From Clostridiales bacterium UBA6468 (GTDB lineage: Bacteria > Bacillota > Clostridia > Oscillospirales > Oscillospiraceae), in the NCBI GenBank assembly GCA_002436765.1, contig DJNI01000051.1:2641-14949 (forward strand): a stretch of 12,309 bases of DNA. Direction: 5' to 3'. Shown piece after piece: positions 6,176 to 12,309 of the stretch. A program made the position numbers and the translations under genes. Position 1 is the stretch's first letter. Every line of letters begins with the position of its first letter. The notes under the pieces were generated by a model, which worked only from the letters and a program-made list of their open reading frames with translations, was not told the origin of the DNA and ran no database searches.

Positions 6176-8596
6176 ATGGATAAGGTTCAGAAAAAGCAGC
6201 GCAGACGCATTTTTGCCGGGGTGGCCGCGGCGGGGGTCGTGGTTCTGCTGGCGGTGCTGCCCATGCTGGCATCCGGCAATGGCGCGGATTCCGGCGTTCA
6301 GGCAAGCATTCTGTCCGCGACGGCGGAATACCGGGACGTGGACATGGAGATCGTCGGCGGCGGTCAGCTGGCCAGCGAAGCCTCCGTCAGCATCCGGATC
6401 CCCGAGGAAGTGAAGCTGAAGGAATACCTGGTAGGCAACGGGGACACCGTCTCCGAAGGCGACCCCGTCGCCACCGTGGACAGGGTCAGCGTGATGACCG
6501 CCATCACCGGCGTACAGGAGACGCTGGACTATCTGTCGGAGGAGATCGCCGATACTTCCAGTGACACCGCCCCCGATACCGTGAAAGCCCTGGCCGCCGG
6601 AACGGTGAAGGTTGTTTACGCAAAAGAGGGCGAGTCTGCCGCGGACGTCATGCTGGCGCACGGCGCGCTGGCGGTACTCTCCCTGGATGATATCATGGCG
6701 GTGCAGCTGGAAGCGGACACCGACCTGAATCCGGGGGATACCGTTTCCGTTACGGTGGGCGACGGCGAGCCGGTGGACGGGCGGGTCAAATCCAACTTAA
6801 GCGGCGTTCTCACCGTCACCTTTGACGATGACGATTACGCCGTGGGGGCAGAGGTGACCGTCCAAACGGAGGACGGCCGGAACCTCGGAATCGGGGAACT
6901 GTACATCTACAGCCCCTGGAACGCCACCGCCTATTCCGGGACGGTTTCCGACATTCTGGTAGAGGAAGGGGATACCGTGTATGTCGGGCAGACCCTTCTC
7001 AAGCTGGATGACCCGGGCATCTCCGCCGAATATCAGCAGCTCATCGACCAGCGGCATGAATACGAGGCGTTGATGCAGGAGCTGTTCACCATGTATCAGA
7101 CGCAGACCGTCACCGCCCCCTGCGACGGCATTGTTACGGGGGTGGATACGGACGGCGCGTTCCTTCTGTCGGCCACGGAAAAGGGGTGGGCTGCCAAGCT
7201 GCTGTCCTTCTTCGCGGGGGATACGGAGGAAGGATTTACAGCGCACACCGCGAAAGTGACTTCCGTTTCGGATGATGGGATGGAGCTTCTGGTGAATCCC
7301 GATGGGCAGACCGTCTCCGATCTGACCGGGCTTTCCGGCGTGGCCGCCGACATCTCCGGCATGACGGAATCCTGGCACTTTAGCGGCGATCAGACGGTAT
7401 ACATCCAGACCTCGGAGGGGCTTCTGCAAGCCGCCGGGACGGCAAAGGCCGGAGACGTCCTGCTGGCCGTGGGCGATGAGGACAATGTGTACTGGTTCGT
7501 GCTGCTTGGCGGCACGGCGCAGGCTTCCGGCACCGACGGGGAACTGACCGTCCGTCTTTTGTCCGACGTAGAGGATCCCGCCGCCGGAGAAGAGTCCGGC
7601 GGAGAAGAGGAACCCGGCGGAGAAGAACCCGGCGGCGGGGATGATCCCGGTGGAGAGGAACCCGGCGGTGGGGACGCCCCCGCGCCGGAAGAAGTCAGCA
7701 TTATCACCGAAATGCTGAACCCCGGCGTTGTGGGTCAGAACTACATCTCCGCACTCCAGGCAAGCAACGGCACTGACACCCTCAGCGGCACATGGTCGGC
7801 AGAGGGCTTGCCCGACGGTCTGACGCTGGACGCCAAAACCGGCGTGATTTACGGCACGCCGACCGTCGCGGGAACCTTCGAGGTCACCGTCTGTTTTGAA
7901 TGCGACGGCGGCAATGCGGAAAAGGTATTTTCGCTCACCGTCACCGAATCGGGTCAGCCCGGCGCCCCCTCCGGCGATCTTCCCTCCGGGGAGTTTCCTT
8001 CCGGGGATATGCCCTCCGGCGGAATTTCGATCGGCGGCGGCATGTCCTCCGGCGGGATGGGGCAGACCCAGACCTTCGAAACGTATTCTCTTGACAAGCT
8101 GACGGTCGCCTCCGTCACCTCTCAGGAACACATGACCCTGGACGTGACCGTGGATGAGCTGGACATCTCCAAAATCCGCATTGGCCAGTCCGCGGCCGTC
8201 ACCATAGACGCTCTGGCAGGAGAGCGCTTCTCCGCCACGGTTTCCCAGATCTCCAACAGCGGCACAAACAACGGCGGCAGCAGCAAATTCACCGTGGAGC
8301 TGACGCTGGAAAAAAGCGGCGACATGCTCCCGGGCATGACCGCGTCCGCCTTCATCCGGCTGGACAGCGGGGAAAATCTTCTGTGCGTCCCCGCCGCCGC
8401 TCTGGGAGAAGAAAACGGCGAGGCCGTCCTCTACACCAGCTACGACGAGAAAAACGCAGTCCTGGGAAGCCCCGTCCCGGTCACCATCGGCGCAGCGGAC
8501 GCGGATTACGTGCAAATTCTCACCGGACTGTCCGAAGGAGATACGGTGTATTACGCCTACTACGACACCCCGGAAAGCACAGTGTCCTTCAAATAG
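6176..8596 (+). CDS. Second membrane-fusion adaptor with Ig-like insertion
   Basis: An 806-residue paralogue of adaptor 1. It shares a basic N-terminus with a transmembrane anchor (about 12-32); a lipoyl half (GNGDTVSEGDPVATVD, 87-102); the same inserted domain (ADVMLAHGALA at 156-166 parallels EDVMVEHGGLA in adaptor 1); and a second lipoyl half up to TVTAPCDGIVTGVD (311-324). About 300 extra residues follow: a beta-rich segment (325-465); an acidic Pro/Gly linker of PGGEE units (466-506); an Ig-like, He_PIG-type domain (about 507-590) with GLPDGLTLDAKTGVIYGTPT; and a PSGG linker (594-628). The barrel (632-730, MLPGMTASA) and membrane-proximal domain (GLSEGDTVYY, 784-793) then resume. GGAGG at 6163-6167 supports ATG 6176; the in-frame ATG at 6161 overlaps that site and is rejected. 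It is the last gene of the operon, so it probably works with the same ATPase and permease. Confidence 0.87.
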   Translation: MDKVQKKQRRRIFAGVAAAGVVVLLAVLPMLASGNGADSGVQASILSATAEYRDVDMEIVGGGQLASEASVSIRIPEEVKLKEYLVGNGDTVSEGDPVATVDRVSVMTAITGVQETLDYLSEEIADTSSDTAPDTVKALAAGTVKVVYAKEGESAADVMLAHGALAVLSLDDIMAVQLEADTDLNPGDTVSVTVGDGEPVDGRVKSNLSGVLTVTFDDDDYAVGAEVTVQTEDGRNLGIGELYIYSPWNATAYSGTVSDILVEEGDTVYVGQTLLKLDDPGISAEYQQLIDQRHEYEALMQELFTMYQTQTVTAPCDGIVTGVDTDGAFLLSATEKGWAAKLLSFFAGDTEEGFTAHTAKVTSVSDDGMELLVNPDGQTVSDLTGLSGVAADISGMTESWHFSGDQTVYIQTSEGLLQAAGTAKAGDVLLAVGDEDNVYWFVLLGGTAQASGTDGELTVRLLSDVEDPAAGEESGGEEEPGGEEPGGGDDPGGEEPGGGDAPAPEEVSIITEMLNPGVVGQNYISALQASNGTDTLSGTWSAEGLPDGLTLDAKTGVIYGTPTVAGTFEVTVCFECDGGNAEKVFSLTVTESGQPGAPSGDLPSGEFPSGDMPSGGISIGGGMSSGGMGQTQTFETYSLDKLTVASVTSQEHMTLDVTVDELDISKIRIGQSAAVTIDALAGERFSATVSQISNSGTNNGGSSKFTVELTLEKSGDMLPGMTASAFIRLDSGENLLCVPAAALGEENGEAVLYTSYDEKNAVLGSPVPVTIGAADADYVQILTGLSEGDTVYYAYYDTPESTVSFK

Positions 8597-8608
8597 TATC
8601 CAATACTA
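8594..8608 (+). other. Small hairpin containing the stop codon of adaptor 2
   Basis: TAGTAT (8594-8599) and ATACTA (8603-8608) are a perfect six-base inverted repeat with loop CCA. The stop codon TAG is the first three bases of the stem. It is AT-rich and weak, and is probably minor next to the terminator that follows. Confidence 0.35.
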
Positions 8609-8617
8609 ACAGAAAAC

Positions 8618-8665
8618 GATCCGAACCCATCTTTCACAAAGAACGGGTTCGGATCATTCTTTCTT
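8618..8665. terminator. Bidirectional intrinsic terminator closing the exporter operon
   Basis: GATCCGAACCC (8618-8628) pairs perfectly with GGGTTCGGATC (8645-8655). The loop can fold further (TCTTT with AAAGA). ATTCTTTCTT follows on the plus strand. On the minus strand the same stem is followed by GTTTTCTGTT, so it can also stop transcription arriving from the right. Confidence 0.8.
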
Positions 8666-8855
8666 AATGCCGTGCGTGGGATGCCTTTTCGCATTCTTTC
8701 AGGAAACAGGAACGACACAGCAGCACATCGTTGAGAATGTACCTCTTTTCGACAAACAGATCTGCACCGCACACATCACACACTAGTGGTATCTGCTTGT
8801 AGCGGCTCGCAACTTCGCTCCAGTTCTGAGCGTTCTGATTGTCGCACATCGCCAT
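8664..8855 (-). CDS. Small Cys4 zinc-ribbon protein, hypothetical
   Basis: A 63-residue ORF with two CxxC knuckles, CDVCG (Cys26 and Cys29) and CRSC (Cys47 and Cys50), separated by 17 residues. This is a plausible single zinc-binding ribbon. The N-terminal third (about 1-22) is hydrophilic, with Asn, Gln and Ser. I do not recognise a named family. The upstream ribosome site is poor (only CAGG), and its first 80 bases overlap the helicase fragment in another frame. It may therefore be the 3' part of a longer protein whose 5' end was lost or frameshifted. It lies just inside the bidirectional terminator on its own strand. Confidence 0.4.
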   Translation of the reverse strand: MAMCDNQNAQNWSEVASRYKQIPLVCDVCGADLFVEKRYILNDVLLCRSCFLKECEKASHARH

Positions 8856-9045
8856 AAATGACCTGAGCCAAACTTCTTGGAATCGGGGTGGCGCTCATAG
8901 AGCCCTTGTGAATTCCCCGGTCTGTTTTGGCAACAATCCCGGCCCGCTGGGCCACGCCAAACTTGTGTTCTTCGTCCACAATGGCGATGGCAAGATTTTT
9001 ATAAGCCCCTCCTGCCCCAAAAACTCTATCGGCTGTTTGATTCTG
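8776..9045 (-). pseudogene. RecG-type SF2 helicase fragment
   Basis: The frame between stop codons reads 89 residues with two adjacent helicase motifs. IVDEEHKFGVAQRAG fits motif II (DExH followed by the RecG-like FGVxQR). SMSATPIPRSLAQVIYGD fits motif III and the RecG-style IYGD. In full-length RecG, about 680 residues, these sit mid-protein. Here the Walker A region and the second helicase lobe are absent, no start codon with a ribosome site is seen, and similarity stops after IYGD. The preceding frame has a stop codon at 9046-9048 and then reads MPWILDAICVTASSQP, which may or may not belong to the same gene. I infer a relic, perhaps of a mobile-element helicase rather than of the chromosomal recG. 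Mfd also has a DEE(H/Q)RFGV motif, but lacks the IYGD ending. Confidence 0.6.
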
Positions 9046-9167
9046 TCATGGCTGCGAGGAGGCGGTTACGCAAATGGCATCCAAAATCCAGGGCATAGCC
9101 TTGATTTTACCGGGTTTCTGCCTGTTTTTCTATGTCAACGCTCTTAAGAGGGGCGCTGCTTTTCGTA

Positions 9168-10322
9168 TCACTTTGTAAGCATCTTTCCAAGAATCATGCT
9201 GTAGATCTTATCGACGTATGGACCAACAGACTTACGCCGGATCATCATCAGGATACGCATCACAGTCTTAATATTCTTATCTGTGATCGTTATCTTTTCC
9301 CCATTTTTCACGTAAAACGCATCGCAGTATCGCAGGCAGTCGTTTGCGCAGAAATAATCCAGCGCATAAAAATACCTTCTCTGTTCCTTTAAGGGAAGAT
9401 GCTCGCCGCTCTGTTCCATGGCCTCTCTTGTCTTTTCAAGCCGTTCCAGGTCCGTTTTTTCTCGTGCGTAGCTCTCCACAGTCAGCGTCATGAGATTGGC
9501 GAGACGGAGAATGGTGTCCTCTTGCAGGCATACGATTCGTCGGATCCTGACAGCGGGGCGAATAGCAACATCTTTATCAAAAATATGGACCATAGAGATA
9601 TCGTCTTCATCAAAGTAGTCGATCATGCGTTCTCTGAAAATCTCCGCACACAGCTCCCTGTTTTCGACTTCTTCGAGCTTGGCGGAATCTTTCCCGCTGT
9701 TTGGCACGTTACGCTTAATGCTTGTCCGATCTTCCTTGTTGACATGATTGGAATACCGCCATCCACTGTCAATTAGCTCGCGGATCTCACTTTCGGACAG
9801 CTTTTCCAACCCAGGGATCATCGCCGCATATCGAGACGGAACCTTGACGGCGGCAGGCTGCCCGAACATAAGCTCGTGGCAGGATACATTTGCAACATCG
9901 TGGGCAATTACCTCAATTACCGGGTATGAGCATACGAACGGTCTGTCACCGGCAAAAATTCTGCCTATTGCAGACTTGCTTACCCCACACATATCTGCAA
10001 TCTGGCTGATGTTATAGGTGATCGCTTCAGCGCGGTAGAGCTTTGCCAAATACAAAGCCGCTTTCCAGTAACACACCTGATACTCAGGCATCCGATCCGG
10101 ATCCAAACCGTATTCCTCAATTTGCTTTTGCGTTGGCAATTCAGAACCCGCAGCGAATCGGATGGCTGCGTTTGGCAGTTCCCGTATCATTTTGTCCAGG
10201 TCAATAAATGGCTCTGTTGGCTTCAGATGCTCATCCAGCTTGATGTCGATATGTTCAAGGTAATTCGCAAGCCGCTGCTTACCTTCTACCCGTTCTTTCA
10301 ATTTATCCTTCGCTATTACCAT
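9168..10322 (-). CDS. Unrecognised 384-residue protein with central HTH-like segment
   Basis: I do not recognise the family. Seen: a charged N-terminus (MVIAKDKLKERVEGKQRL); a Cro/C1-style helix-turn-helix candidate at about 104-155 (NISQIADMCGVSKSAIGRIF and then CHELMFGQ); a hydrophilic, Lys/Glu-rich middle (about 190-225); and a C-terminal helical region (250-384) with paired Cys/Asp positions (YFCANDCLRYCDAFYV) and a basic ending. No transmembrane segment or signal peptide is seen. GGAG about nine bases before the ATG overlaps the stop codon of the upstream gene, only 12 bases away, so the two are co-transcribed and likely cooperate. The HTH and the neighbouring recombinase suggest a DNA-binding role in a mobile element. 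That is inference; phage repressor, excision control and defence regulation are all possible. Confidence 0.7.
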   Translation of the reverse strand: MVIAKDKLKERVEGKQRLANYLEHIDIKLDEHLKPTEPFIDLDKMIRELPNAAIRFAAGSELPTQKQIEEYGLDPDRMPEYQVCYWKAALYLAKLYRAEAITYNISQIADMCGVSKSAIGRIFAGDRPFVCSYPVIEVIAHDVANVSCHELMFGQPAAVKVPSRYAAMIPGLEKLSESEIRELIDSGWRYSNHVNKEDRTSIKRNVPNSGKDSAKLEEVENRELCAEIFRERMIDYFDEDDISMVHIFDKDVAIRPAVRIRRIVCLQEDTILRLANLMTLTVESYAREKTDLERLEKTREAMEQSGEHLPLKEQRRYFYALDYFCANDCLRYCDAFYVKNGEKITITDKNIKTVMRILMMIRRKSVGPYVDKIYSMILGKMLTK

Positions 10323-10334
10323 CTGATCGCTCTC

Positions 10335-11225
10335 CTACACACCGAAATAGAACTTGGACAATGCGTGGTACAGTGCTTCCTGTTCGTCTTTCTTCATCAG
10401 GCAGAAATAGTCCATGGCTTTTTCTGTTAGACCGTACTTTGCAATCACCGGCACAGATTCATCAAACCCTAAAAGGAAATGCAGAGATACACCATACTTT
10501 TTTGCCAGGAACGGCAAGACGGTTATATCTACAAGATTGCGATTCAGATCCGCCACCCGCATTGAAGAAAGTCGCCGTTCCGTATCTCCATACAGTGTAC
10601 CCTCCGGCTCAAACCCGGCACGAACGTCCTCTTGATCCAGTACCTGGATCTCCAAATGATGAAACAGTCTTGCACCTGGCATAGCCTTATATTCTTTCAG
10701 ATTTATATTTCTTTTATATGGAGAAACTGAGCTTTTTATCAGTTCGACTACTTCCAGCCGCTGTGTTTCTGTCAGACCGTCCAGCAGTTCCGCCATGTTC
10801 GAGATAACGCCGTCCTGCCAGGATAGCAACGCACGCTTTTCTTTCGCGCTTCCGTCCAAAACAGCAACATAGTAGTCCTTGATCGTCAAATCGACACATG
10901 CAAGATACTTCACAAGGTCATCATAGGTCATGCGCAAAAGGACAGGACGATTCTTAGCGTCTCTTTCCCTTGAGCTATACTTTTTCTCATCTTCAAAGGC
11001 TAAAACTCGTTCTCTCTGTGCGTCAATCTCTCTGCGCTTTTTCTTTGTTATCGCCAAAGCGGCGTATTCTTCGTCGGACAAATCCAAATAGCATTTTTTA
11101 TATACCATATCACGAAGTACGTCATCTCGATTTACGATAGGATTCCCTCGTTTTTTGGTAATCGTTATTCTTGGCCCATTCTGCGCCGTTATGTCCAATG
11201 GTGTCGGAAATTCCGAATTGCGCAT
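10335..11225 (-). CDS. Unrecognised 296-residue protein with C-terminal XRE-like segment
   Basis: I do not recognise the family. A long basic/charged stretch (about 59-92, including KKKRRE) precedes a segment like an XRE-type helix (MTYDDLVKYLACVDLTIKDYYVAVLDGS, beginning at 99). Near the C-terminus, FLAKKYGVSLHFLLGFDE (239-256) strongly resembles the last helices of Cro/C1-type HTH domains. The protein ends in acidic helices (TEKAMDYFCLMKKDEQEALYHAL). The frame is open to an ATG at 11300, but GGGAGG about eight bases before the ATG at 11225, and a consensus promoter whose -35 lies exactly over 11295-11300, show that translation starts at 11225. It is the first gene of a two-gene unit with the 384-residue protein. 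Regulator or DNA-binding partner is the best guess. Confidence 0.72.
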   Translation of the reverse strand: MRNSEFPTPLDITAQNGPRITITKKRGNPIVNRDDVLRDMVYKKCYLDLSDEEYAALAITKKKRREIDAQRERVLAFEDEKKYSSRERDAKNRPVLLRMTYDDLVKYLACVDLTIKDYYVAVLDGSAKEKRALLSWQDGVISNMAELLDGLTETQRLEVVELIKSSVSPYKRNINLKEYKAMPGARLFHHLEIQVLDQEDVRAGFEPEGTLYGDTERRLSSMRVADLNRNLVDITVLPFLAKKYGVSLHFLLGFDESVPVIAKYGLTEKAMDYFCLMKKDEQEALYHALSKFYFGV

Positions 11226-11270
11226 CTCTCCGCTCCTCCCAGTTCTTTGTGTTTTTTGTTGACTAACGAT

Positions 11271-11300
11271 ATTATATCTTACTTGATCTGCTTCTGTCAA
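11271..11300 (-). promoter_or_regulatory. Consensus sigma-70 promoter of the two-gene unit
   Basis: Read on the minus strand, TTGACA (complement of 11295-11300) is followed after 18 bases by TATAAT (complement of 11271-11276). Both hexamers match consensus perfectly. The start near 11264 gives a leader of about 40 bases with GGGAGGAG just before the ATG at 11225. Confidence 0.85.
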
Positions 11301-11309
11301 TCGAAAATA

Positions 11310-11888
11310 TTACGTTTTCTGTGACGAGATCGTAGAAAAATAGGCCAAAAATACTTCTGACTGAGCAACGACATCCCGTTCAGAAATTTTTGTATAGATT
11401 TTACGCATTGTCAAGATGTCGTTCCATCCGCCGACCCTCATTGTCATTTCCTCGCTCCATTTCAGGTGATAGGCAAGCGTAGCGAAGCTCCTGCGCAAGC
11501 CATGCACCGCCGTCTCCGGAAGACCATGCTCCCGGCAGATCTTATTTATCTTTTTGCAGAGGTTTGAAGGTCCTATCTTCACGACCCGCCCGGTCCTTGG
11601 TTCTACCGCCTGCAACGCAGCATAGAGCTGATCGATAATCGGCACTTTTCGGCGAGAAGATCTATTCTTATTGCTTGTTTTCCTTACAAGCACGTTGTCC
11701 TCATCCAGAACGGCAGCCCCCTCAACTGATATGATACGGGCCTTCAAGTCGATATTATTCCAGTCCAACCCCAATATCTCACTCTTTCTGAGGCTCGTTA
11801 ATGCCAAAAGACAGGCTATTGTAAACACATCATCCGGTAGAGCCATGAGCTGTTCGGCTTCTGTTTCATTGTGCATGTACATTACCAA
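11310..11888 (-). CDS. Tyrosine recombinase, catalytic domain only
   Basis: A 192-residue site-specific recombinase of the phage integrase family (PF00589). Catalytic set in order and at normal spacing: Arg34 (SLRKSEILGLDW), candidate Lys at 70-81, His129 and Arg132 (HGLRRSFA), Trp155 in place of the second His (GGWNDILTMRKIY), and the nucleophile Tyr165. The N-terminal SAM-like core-binding and arm-binding domains of ordinary integrases are missing. The upstream frame closes at a TGA on the complement of 11907-11909. It still looks expressed: TTGACA/TATATT promoter hexamers lie upstream, and AGAGGTGG stands about five bases before a TTG start at 11888; ATG 11882 is the alternative. The size resembles the FimB/FimE invertase class. 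It could be an autonomous small recombinase or a truncated integrase that acquired a promoter. It precedes the two unknown genes on the same strand. Confidence 0.8.
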   Translation of the reverse strand: MVMYMHNETEAEQLMALPDDVFTIACLLALTSLRKSEILGLDWNNIDLKARIISVEGAAVLDEDNVLVRKTSNKNRSSRRKVPIIDQLYAALQAVEPRTGRVVKIGPSNLCKKINKICREHGLPETAVHGLRRSFATLAYHLKWSEEMTMRVGGWNDILTMRKIYTKISERDVVAQSEVFLAYFSTISSQKT

Positions 11889-11925
11889 AAGGCCACCTCT
11901 TTTTATTCAATTTGCGCTTGTTTAG

Positions 11926-11987
11926 GTTACAATCAATAATATAGATTATAATACATTTTTGTCAACACTCTGTTACTTGTTTGTAAC
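11926..11987. promoter_or_regulatory. GTTAC/GTAAC operator-like repeats around the recombinase promoter
   Basis: GTTAC (11972-11976) and GTAAC (11983-11987) form an inverted repeat with a six-base spacer just upstream of the -35. A third half-site, GTTAC at 11926-11930, lies just past the -10. Half-sites straddling a promoter suggest repression, possibly by one of the two HTH-like neighbours. They could instead be recombinase-binding sites. Confidence 0.3.
11938..11965 (-). promoter_or_regulatory. Sigma-70 type promoter of the tyrosine recombinase
   Basis: On the minus strand TTGACA (complement of 11960-11965) is followed after 16 bases by TATATT (complement of 11938-11943). An 18-base spacing to TATTAT (complement of 11936-11941) is equally possible. 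The leader is about 40 bases and AT-rich. Confidence 0.65.
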
Positions 11988-12080
11988 TATTGCTGTATAG
12001 AAAATACGCCTGGTGTTTTATTGAAAGCATACAAAAGTAATCATGTCGCAAGGTTCTCGCTGCACATCATGTCTTGATTG

Positions 12081-12118
12081 AAAAAAAACGTCCTCCACTC
12101 GTAAAGAGTAGAGAACGT
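12081..12118 (-). terminator. Strong minus-strand intrinsic terminator
   Basis: On the minus strand ACGTTCTCTACTC (complement of 12106-12118) pairs with GAGTGGAGGACGT (complement of 12088-12100) over 13 positions with two G-T wobbles and loop TTTAC. Eight T residues follow (complement of 12081-12088). A transcript arriving from beyond the right edge would end here, separating it from the recombinase promoter. Confidence 0.8.
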
Positions 12119-12177
12119 AGTTCAGTTACGGTCGGTGCTCCAAGAATCCCCTGTCCTTAGACATAGGAAGCGGCAAA

Positions 12178-12216
12178 GAATATGCCTTCCTCCCGCAAGG
12201 AGAAGAAGGCATATTC
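12178..12216. other. 12-bp hairpin near the right edge
   Basis: GAATATGCCTTC (12178-12189) and GAAGGCATATTC (12205-12216) pair perfectly, with an inner CTCC/GGAG stem. Short T-rich runs occur on both sides but neither is a clean U tract. A minus-strand frame open from the window edge to a TAA at 12157 crosses it (50 residues). Because the hairpin makes that peptide nearly self-mirrored (EYAFFSLREEGIFFA), I think a structured RNA or repeat end is more likely than a gene. Confidence 0.5.
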
Positions 12217-12309
12217 AATTTTAGGGAACCTCTGATTCAATTGGTAAGAGCTGTGAGCGAGGGCTTTTTCGTCCAATCGAAGTACCGAAAGCGGCGGAAT
12301 ACTGTATGT

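Larger units (their letters stand above)
11989..12309. other. Non-coding right flank of the recombinase gene
   Basis: No convincing coding sequence is seen on either strand. The stretch contains the minus-strand terminator (12081-12118), the 12-bp hairpin (12178-12216), a short direct repeat ATTCAATT at 12213-12220 and 12232-12239, and an AT-rich part next to the recombinase promoter. Lying beside a recombinase gene, it is a reasonable place for an attachment or recombination site, but no site could be identified from one window. Confidence 0.4.

Noticed and set aside
9136..9150. CTCTTAAGAG palindrome and TTGACA (minus strand) after the 384-residue gene
   Set aside because: No -10 hexamer at usable spacing follows the TTGACA, and the palindrome lacks a T run, so neither a promoter nor a terminator is supported.
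9132..9776. Plus-strand frames (9132-9392, 9399-9776) opposite the 384-residue gene
   Set aside because: No ribosome sites and no recognisable features; they are shadows of the minus-strand gene, which has operon structure and an HTH-like domain.
11226..11300. ATG at 11300 as the start of the 296-residue protein
   Set aside because: That codon overlaps the -35 of the consensus promoter, so it would lie upstream of the transcription start; GGGAGGAG supports ATG 11225.
11910..12309. tRNA or tmRNA gene as an integration target beside the recombinase
   Set aside because: No cloverleaf, T-arm motif or CCA-type end could be found on either strand.

Overview
The window looks like chromosomal DNA from a low-to-mid GC anaerobic Firmicute, most likely a gut Clostridia/Oscillospiraceae member. 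This is an inference from protein style: a PocR-type AraC regulator, a MacAB-like exporter with glycine/methionine-rich adaptor tails, Gram-positive Shine-Dalgarno sites and phage-like recombinase sequences. No rRNA, tRNA or CRISPR array was seen.

Left part (1-1940): a divergent pair. A FAD-dependent oxidoreductase (minus strand, cut by the left edge) faces an AraC-family regulator with an N-terminal PocR sensory domain (plus strand). The shared intergenic region (762-1028) holds a good extended -10 promoter for the regulator, a cre-like operator core and two sets of short direct repeats. The layout suggests local, possibly catabolite-responsive control of the oxidoreductase by its neighbour.

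Junction (1941-2592): a weak terminator for the regulator, a GC-rich fragment that looks like the 3' end of a lost gene, that fragment's own strong terminator, a very good 14-bp hairpin, and a possible activator-dependent promoter. A 23-bp imperfect direct repeat brackets the fragment.

Middle (2593-8596): a compact four-gene operon for a MacAB-type ABC exporter. The order is membrane-fusion adaptor 1, ATPase, FtsX/MacB permease, membrane-fusion adaptor 2. The two adaptors are paralogues sharing the same unusual split lipoyl layout. The second has gained about 300 residues, including a He_PIG-like immunoglobulin fold between two low-complexity linkers. The operon ends in a terminator that also works, by its sequence, from the other side.

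Right part (8664-12309): a more AT-rich mobile-element region, almost all on the minus strand. Reading from its promoter side there is a short, catalytic-domain-only tyrosine recombinase with its own promoter. Next come two unrecognised proteins with HTH-like segments, driven by a perfect-consensus TTGACA-18-TATAAT promoter. Last are a fragment of a RecG-type helicase and a small overlapping Cys4 zinc-ribbon ORF. The last 400 bases are non-coding and hold operator-like repeats and two strong hairpins, one a minus-strand intrinsic terminator. The recombinase plus two-gene cassette and the Ig-bearing second adaptor are the least ordinary things here.
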